A DNA stretch of 48,005 bases from Deltaproteobacteria bacterium. Lineage in GTDB: Bacteria > Desulfobacterota > Desulfobulbia > Desulfobulbales > Desulfocapsaceae. This document shows, in pieces, positions 43,845-48,005 of the stretch. Every line of letters begins with the position of its first letter. The first letter of the stretch is position 1. The notes under the pieces were generated by a model. The model saw nothing but the letters and a program-made list of their open reading frames with translations, was not told where the DNA came from and did not search any database. The stretch covers positions 1 through 48,005 of the forward strand of contig PDQQ01000018.1 in NCBI GenBank assembly GCA_002747825.1, given 5' to 3'. Both the position numbers and the translations under genes were made by a program.

Positions 43845-43860
43845 TGGCACATTCTTTGCT
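43845..43860 (+). promoter_or_regulatory. Sigma-54 (-24/-12) promoter
   Basis: TGGCAC-ATTCT-TTGCT: GG at 43846-43847 and GC at 43858-43859, separated by exactly 10 nt, an almost exact consensus. It lies 27 nt before the first NifX-like start. Confidence 0.75.
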
Positions 43861-43886
43861 TTCGGTGTCAGGGAGAGGGGGTGCGT

Positions 43887-44282
43887 ATGAAAATTGCAAT
43901 AACGGTGTGGGGAGAGCGTATTTCTCCGGTCTTTGATGCGGCGAGCACCCTGCTGATAGCGGAGCTTTCCGATGCAAGGATCAGACACCGCGAATTGAAG
44001 GCTTTTCGGCCTGGTGGCTGTACCGATCTGTTGGCGCTTCTCAGGAGAGCGGAGGTCCAGCGTCTTATCTGTGGCGCCATATGCGAACCGGTGGTTGACA
44101 GGTTCGAGACGGCTGGTGTTGAGGTTATCCCCTTTATTACCGGGGAGGTTGAGGAGATTCTTGCCAGTTGTCTCGACGGCAGGGAGCTCAGCCGATTTAT
44201 CATGCCGGGCTGTCGTAACGGCCGCTGCTGCCGCGGGCGCTACAAGTTTTTGGCAGGCGGAGAAAAGACCTTTCTCCGGTAG
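43887..44282 (+). CDS. NifX/NifB-type (DUF-like) cluster-binding protein, first copy
   Basis: 131 aa of the dinitrogenase Fe-Mo cofactor binding fold (KIAITVWGERISPVFDAASTLLIAE). It keeps the metal-binding-like CGAICEPVVDRFE and ends with a Cys-rich tail GCRNGRCCRGRY. First gene behind the sigma-54 promoter. Resembles small NifX-like members of Desulfovibrio ORP operons. Confidence 0.82.
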   Translation: MKIAITVWGERISPVFDAASTLLIAELSDARIRHRELKAFRPGGCTDLLALLRRAEVQRLICGAICEPVVDRFETAGVEVIPFITGEVEEILASCLDGRELSRFIMPGCRNGRCCRGRYKFLAGGEKTFLR

Positions 44283-44370
44283 CGTGGTCGCTGTTGATGT
44301 GCCGGATAACCGAAGAGGGGCAGGTTTTTCACCTTGCTGTGAAAATGATTGTGATGATGTGGAGCAGGAG

Positions 44371-44775
44371 ATGACAAAAATATTGTTTGTGACCGCGGCA
44401 GCCGAAGATTTTACGGCCTTTCGTCAAGGGTTGCCGACGGATTGGGACTGTTCGGCCGGTGTCGCGGCTGATCCTTCCGAGGCCTTTACCATTGTTGAAA
44501 GGGGAGACGTTGATGTGGTGGTCGTGGGGGCAAAGCTCGCGGGTAGCACAGGTCTTGACTTTGCCAAGGAATTGATGAGCCGGCATCCTTTTATCAATTG
44601 TGCGTTGATGAGTTCCCTGTCCAAAGAAGATTTCCATGAGGCAACCGAGGGCTATGGGATCTTTATGCAGGTCAGCGAGAATCCGGCCCCTGAAGAGGCC
44701 AGGAGGATGGCAGACCTCTATTCGATGATTACGGGACTTTTGGCTGACGGGAGTGAGAACGACGATGATCATTAG
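44371..44775 (+). CDS. Receiver-like protein lacking the phospho-acceptor Asp
   Basis: 134 aa with the response-regulator fold: ILFVTAAAED, GDVDVVVVGAKLAGSTGLDFAKELMSRHP. The phosphoryl Asp (normally at the end of beta3, D-LxLPG) is Gly53 here, and the N-terminal acidic pair is also missing. So it is a pseudo-receiver, probably sensing by binding a partner. It overlaps the MinD gene by 11 nt. Confidence 0.8.
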   Translation: MTKILFVTAAAEDFTAFRQGLPTDWDCSAGVAADPSEAFTIVERGDVDVVVVGAKLAGSTGLDFAKELMSRHPFINCALMSSLSKEDFHEATEGYGIFMQVSENPAPEEARRMADLYSMITGLLADGSENDDDH

Positions 44776-45616
44776 TATTGCCAGCGGCAAAGGCGGAACC
44801 GGAAAAACCACCGTGGCAACCAATCTGGCCCTCTCCCTCGGGAAAGAAGTGGGGCTGCTGGACTGTGACGTGGAAGAGCCAAACGCGCATCTGTTTTTAC
44901 AGCCGGAGATCGAGGACAGACAGCGGGTGGCAGTCTTTGTTCCAGAGGTGGACAGGCAGGCCTGTACCCTGTGTCGCAAATGTGTTGATATTTGCCGGTT
45001 CTCCGCCCTTGCCGTGGCCGGTTCATCCCTTTTGGTCTTTCCCGAACTCTGTCATGGCTGTAAGGGCTGTCTGCAGGTCTGTCCTGAAGGGGCTATCGTT
45101 GCCGCCGAGTGTGAGATCGGGGAAGTGGAGAAGGGCAGCTGCGGTTCTATTCGCTTTTCCGCCGGCCGAATGCGAATCGGTGAGGCGATGTCTCCGCCGC
45201 TTATCAAGGAGGTACGCAGCCGTGAAAAAGAGTGCGATATTACAATAATCGATGCCCCTCCAGGAACCTCATGCCCTGTTATTGTCGCGATGAAGGATAC
45301 AGATTTTGTGTTGCTGGTAACAGAGCCCACACCCTTTGGTCTGCATGATCTCAAACTTGCCGCGGAGGCGGTCAAGATACTTGGTATTCCCTGCGGGCTG
45401 GTCATCAATCGGGCAAATCTGGGTGACGAGGGTGTCAGTAACTATGCGGCCGAGGAAGGTATCCCGATACTTATGGAGATCCCCTTTGATCGGCAGATTG
45501 CCGAGGCCTACTCAAAGGGTGTTGCCTTTGTTGAGCTCTTCCCCGAGTGGGCTGATCGTTTCAGGGCCCTGTACGCGGAAATAGAAAAATATGCTGTGGC
45601 GGAAAAGGAGTCCTGA
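44765..45616 (+). CDS. MinD-type ATPase with inserted ferredoxin domain (first copy)
   Basis: 283 aa deviant Walker A ATPase (SGKGGTGKTTVATNLA) with two 4Fe-4S motifs inserted after the P-loop (CTLCRKCVDICRFSA and CHGCKGCLQVCPEG, about residues 63-105) and IIDAPPGTSCPVI (switch II). Such proteins (also in ORP loci) bind or carry FeS clusters. ATG 44765 preferred; an upstream GTG is in frame. Confidence 0.92.
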   Translation: MIISIASGKGGTGKTTVATNLALSLGKEVGLLDCDVEEPNAHLFLQPEIEDRQRVAVFVPEVDRQACTLCRKCVDICRFSALAVAGSSLLVFPELCHGCKGCLQVCPEGAIVAAECEIGEVEKGSCGSIRFSAGRMRIGEAMSPPLIKEVRSREKECDITIIDAPPGTSCPVIVAMKDTDFVLLVTEPTPFGLHDLKLAAEAVKILGIPCGLVINRANLGDEGVSNYAAEEGIPILMEIPFDRQIAEAYSKGVAFVELFPEWADRFRALYAEIEKYAVAEKES

Positions 45617-46524
45617 TGAACAGAGAATTGGTCATTGTCAGCGGTAAGGGTGGAACCGGCAAAACGAGCATTACGGCATCTTTCGCCGCTCTGGCCGAAA
45701 GCAGTATTCTCTGTGATGCCGATGTAGATGCCGCAGATCTGCATCTTCTTCTCGAGCCTGTTGTGCAAAAACGCAGTCCCTTTATGGGCGGCTCTGTTGC
45801 CCGGATACGAAATCAGGACTGTGTCGAATGTGGTACCTGCCTCGAGCTTTGCCAGTTTCAGGCGATTTCAGGGGACTTTATTGTTGATTCGCTGGCCTGT
45901 GAGGGCTGCGGGGTCTGTGTGGATCTCTGTCCGGAGCGGACCATCGATTTTGCAATACAACAGTGCGGAGAATGGTTCGTCTCGGATACCCGTTACGGTC
46001 CGATGGTGCATGCCAGACTGGGGATCGCTGAAGAGAATTCGGGGAAGCTGGTCAGTCTTGTACGTCAGGAGACGAAAAAACTGGCAGAAGAGCATCAGTA
46101 CGAACTCATTCTCACCGATGGCCCGCCCGGAATAGGCTGTCCGGTGATTGCCGCAATCGGTGGAGCGACAGCCCTGGTTCTTATCGCTGAGCCGACGGTG
46201 TCTGGTCTGCACGATATGCAGCGGGTCGCAGAGCTTGCCGAACATTTCAGGGTGCCGGTGATGCTCTGTGTCAACAAATATGATCTGAACGAGGAGATGA
46301 CCGCCAGAATCGAACAGTATGCCCGCCGGCGTAATATGCGGCTGCTGGGCCGTATCCCGTTTGATTCGATGTTTGTCGAGGCGATGGTGCAGGGCAAGAG
46401 TATTCTTGAGTACGCACCTGCTTCATCAGCCGCCGTTGCGCTTGTCGATGTCTGGAAAAATATTCAGGATTCCGATGTTATGCGTTCCTCGGCCGTTGAG
46501 GATTTTTTAAACGTAGTACAATAA
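45616..46524 (+). CDS. MinD-type ATPase with inserted ferredoxin domain (second copy)
   Basis: 302 aa paralogue: SGKGGTGKTSITASF, CVECGTCLELCQFQA and CEGCGVCVDLCPERT, LTDGPPGIGCPVI. It starts directly on the first copy's stop (1-nt overlap), so translation is coupled. The two probably act as a heterodimer (inference from pairs in Desulfovibrio). Confidence 0.92.
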   Translation: MNRELVIVSGKGGTGKTSITASFAALAESSILCDADVDAADLHLLLEPVVQKRSPFMGGSVARIRNQDCVECGTCLELCQFQAISGDFIVDSLACEGCGVCVDLCPERTIDFAIQQCGEWFVSDTRYGPMVHARLGIAEENSGKLVSLVRQETKKLAEEHQYELILTDGPPGIGCPVIAAIGGATALVLIAEPTVSGLHDMQRVAELAEHFRVPVMLCVNKYDLNEEMTARIEQYARRRNMRLLGRIPFDSMFVEAMVQGKSILEYAPASSAAVALVDVWKNIQDSDVMRSSAVEDFLNVVQ

Positions 46525-46544
46525 ACAGAAAGGAGTATCAGAAA

Positions 46545-46928
46545 ATGGCAAAAGTTCGTATTGCAGTACCTTCAGAAGGAAACGGTGGGCTTGACGGCCT
46601 TCGCTCCGGGCATTTTGGACATTGTGATGTCTTTACCCTGATCGATGCCGAGGATGGAGAGATCGTGGATGTCAGTATCCTGCCCAACAAGGAGCATGTC
46701 CAGGGCGGCTGTATGGTCCCGGTACAGCTTCTGGCCCAGGCGCAGGTGCAGCGCATCGTGGTTGGCGGCATTGGTATGCGCCCTCTGCAGGGATTTAACC
46801 AGGCCGGTATTGAGGTGTACTATGACGGTGAACGCCGGGAGATCAGGCCTGTCGTTCTTGATATGATCGCCGAAAAACTACCCCTTATCGCCAACGACCA
46901 GGTATGCGGTGGTGGCGGAGGACACTAG
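46545..46928 (+). CDS. NifX/NifB-type protein, second copy
   Basis: 127 aa: KVRIAVPSEGNGGLDGLRSGHFGHCDVFTLID (in pieces: VRIAVPSEGNGG, SGHFGHCDVF), MVPVQLLAQAQVQRIVVGGIGMRPL, ending CGGGGGH. The SGHFGHC and glycine-rich C terminus mark the NifX-like ATCUN/MRP branch. Ribosome binding site AAAGGAG. Confidence 0.85.
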   Translation: MAKVRIAVPSEGNGGLDGLRSGHFGHCDVFTLIDAEDGEIVDVSILPNKEHVQGGCMVPVQLLAQAQVQRIVVGGIGMRPLQGFNQAGIEVYYDGERREIRPVVLDMIAEKLPLIANDQVCGGGGGH

Positions 46929-47153
46929 TCCGGATATTTCATCAGTTCAGGCGGTGTCAGGTTCGAAGTTTTTTGTATTACGTAAGAGTAAACTCTATTT
47001 ACTGCAAAAATACGTAAAGAAGATGGCGCCGTATGGACTGACCTTTGGTGAACACTTTGGATATTGTAAAACTGTAATGTTCTCCATGTCGTATATTGGA
47101 ATATCAGAAATTTTTAAAAATTTGACACAATATTCATGAAATATCCGGGCTAG
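46925..47153. mobile_element. Possible 229-bp MITE between two NifX genes
   Basis: Ends CTAG-TCCGGATATTTCA (46925-46941) and TGAAATATCCGGG-CTAG (47137-47153) are inverted with one mismatch, and CTAG on both sides could be a 4-bp target duplication as IS5-group elements make. The interior is AT-rich and has no conserved protein. Confidence 0.45.
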
Positions 47154-47183
47154 CCCGTCATCCAGAAAACAAGAGGTACACGC

Positions 47184-47543
47184 ATGAAAATAGCAGTCAC
47201 AGCCAAGGGCGATCAGCTCTCATCGCCGATCGATCCACGTTTTGGCAGGGCCCCGTTTATTCTCGTTATCGATACCGCGACCATGGCCTTTGAGGCCGTA
47301 GACAACAGCGCCAATGTCAATGCCTTTAAAGGCGCTGGAATTCAGGCCGGATCAATGATTGCCGACAAAGAGGTGTCGGTGCTGCTGACCGGCTATTGCG
47401 GGCCAAAGGCCTTTAAGACGGTTACTGCCGCAGGTATCAAGGTGGTCGCCGACATCTCGGGTACGGTACAGGAGGTCGTCGAGCAGTATCTTGCCGGCAA
47501 GCTGGTCTATAGCGATGCCCCGAATGCAGAGGGGCAGTGGTAG
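47184..47543 (+). CDS. NifX-fold protein similar to Desulfovibrio orange protein (ORP)
   Basis: 119 aa, KIAVTAKGDQLSSPIDPRFGRAPFILVID, then GAGIQAGSMIADKEVSVLLTGYCGPKAF. Size and DPRFGR motif match the orange protein that holds a Mo-Cu sulfide cluster in Desulfovibrio. Identity as ORP is inferred from size, fold and the neighbouring MinD pair and sigma-54 activator. Ribosome binding site AAGAGGT. Confidence 0.82.
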   Translation: MKIAVTAKGDQLSSPIDPRFGRAPFILVIDTATMAFEAVDNSANVNAFKGAGIQAGSMIADKEVSVLLTGYCGPKAFKTVTAAGIKVVADISGTVQEVVEQYLAGKLVYSDAPNAEGQW

Positions 47544-47554
47544 TTGTCTTTTCC

Positions 47555-47589
47555 TCTTCTCCCTTCAAAAGTCGCAGGGAGGGAGAAGA
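47555..47589 (+). terminator. Weak terminator-like hairpin after the orange-protein-like gene
   Basis: TCTTCTCCC (47555-47563) pairs with GGGAGAAGA (47581-47589), loop 17 nt. No T-run follows, so it is only a candidate end of the NifX/MinD operon. Confidence 0.35.
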
Positions 47590-47591
47590 TG

Positions 47592-47867
47592 TCAGATTAA
47601 TCGCGGGGCTGACACCTGATATTTTTGTTTCAAGACTGATTTCAAGTCTTCAAGGAGTTGTTTTGGTGTTCCTCCATTGAATTTCCACTCGCACTCTTTT
47701 AACCGTTTCTTGAAAGAGTTGGCTGGAACCCGATCGATTTCCCGGATCAACTTCCAAACCCAAGCTATTTTGCAGCCTGAACATCTGTCAACGAATCTAA
47801 ATGCTTTCGGACATTTTCCAGATGTCGTATGGTAAATTTTCATCTTCTTGCAAAGATGCGATAACAA
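47592..47867 (-). pseudogene. Transposase C-terminal remnant (IS1595-like)
   Basis: 91-residue frame with FKKRLKECEWKFNGGTPKQLLEDL, similar to the ECEWRFN ... LL end of IS1595/ISXO2-type transposases. The catalytic part is missing. An early CxxC (RCSGCKIAW) is odd. Low-confidence assignment. Confidence 0.45.
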
Positions 47868-47870
47868 AAA

Positions 47871-47899
47871 TTGACAATCATTGTTATTGGGGATATTCT
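47871..47899 (+). promoter_or_regulatory. ParD promoter and operator
   Basis: TTGACA (47871-47876), 17 nt, TATTCT (47894-47899). The dyad ACAAT-C-ATTGT overlaps the -35, fitting autorepression. Confidence 0.45.
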
Positions 47900-47940
47900 G
47901 AAAATGAAAAAAAATTAACCCAAATAGTAAAGGTACAAAA

Positions 47941-48005
47941 TGAATGTTTCCCTCACGCCAGAACTTGATAACCTTGTGAAAAAAAAGTTGAAAGCGGATT
48001 ATACA
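47941..48005 (+). CDS. ParD-family antitoxin, cut by window end
   Basis: Only 21 codons are inside the window: MNVSLTPELDNLVKKKLKAD, the usual ribbon start of ParD/CopG antitoxins. AAAGG precedes it. A ParE toxin would be expected just outside. Confidence 0.75.

Noticed and set aside
46909..47139. 76-codon frame between the NifX genes
   Set aside because: AT-rich with no conserved motif, and it lies inside the proposed MITE.

Overview
The window most resembles a sulfate- or sulfur-metabolising anaerobe of the Desulfobacterota (former Deltaproteobacteria), probably near the Desulfobulbales. This is inferred from gene content: a hydrogenase/heterodisulfide-reductase operon rich in selenocysteine, an orange-protein type NifX/MinD locus under sigma-54, TRAP/TAXI transporters and SulP. 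No rRNA, tRNA or CRISPR array was recognised.

Region 1 (about 0.3-10 kb, + strand) is an H2-linked, probably electron-bifurcating complex with its maturation genes. The order is hydrogenase maturation protease, an HdrD/DsrK-like iron-sulfur protein with an N-terminal DNA-binding-type helix-turn-helix, a tandem (double) HdrA, MvhD, MvhG, the NiFe(Se) large subunit MvhA, a small Cys-pair protein and a HypD. Four of these genes are each split by an in-frame TGA exactly where the family has a conserved Cys, and each TGA is followed 15-22 nt later by a small hairpin of the bacterial SECIS type. They are therefore annotated as four full-length selenoproteins. A NhaD-type antiporter converges on the operon from the other strand.

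Region 2 (12-21.4 kb) is a catabolic island: a DctPQM TRAP transporter, a cyclic amidohydrolase (hydantoinase/allantoinase-like), an RpiR regulator and an AroM-like protein on +, and an M20 N-carbamoylase-like amidohydrolase and a DUF917 protein on -. Together they suggest uptake and ring opening of a hydantoin or thiohydantoin-like compound. A striking four-half-site operator overlaps the promoter in front of dctP.

Region 3 (21.8-27.3 kb, - strand) holds a fused TRAP permease with a TAXI receptor and a SulP anion transporter carrying a large insertion.

Region 4 (27.5-36.7 kb) is housekeeping: lgt, mnmG and a methyltransferase on -, facing rpmH-rnpA-yidD-yidC-jag-mnmE on +. This is the usual origin-proximal block, but dnaA is not in the window.

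Region 5 (36.9-40.1 kb) is an AT-rich acquired island: a Phd/PIN toxin-antitoxin pair, an IS200-like remnant, a frameshifted nitroreductase, an esterase and an HxlR regulator with a broken 5' end.

Region 6 (40.2-47.5 kb) returns to host-like sequence: a 3D-domain protein, a rhodanese/metallo-beta-lactamase protein and a sigma-54 activator followed by a NifX/MinD operon with a textbook -24/-12 promoter and an upstream dyad. The end of the window holds a transposase remnant and the start of a ParD-like antitoxin gene. A dispersed structured repeat occurs three times downstream of genes (18.8, 21.7 and 36.8 kb).
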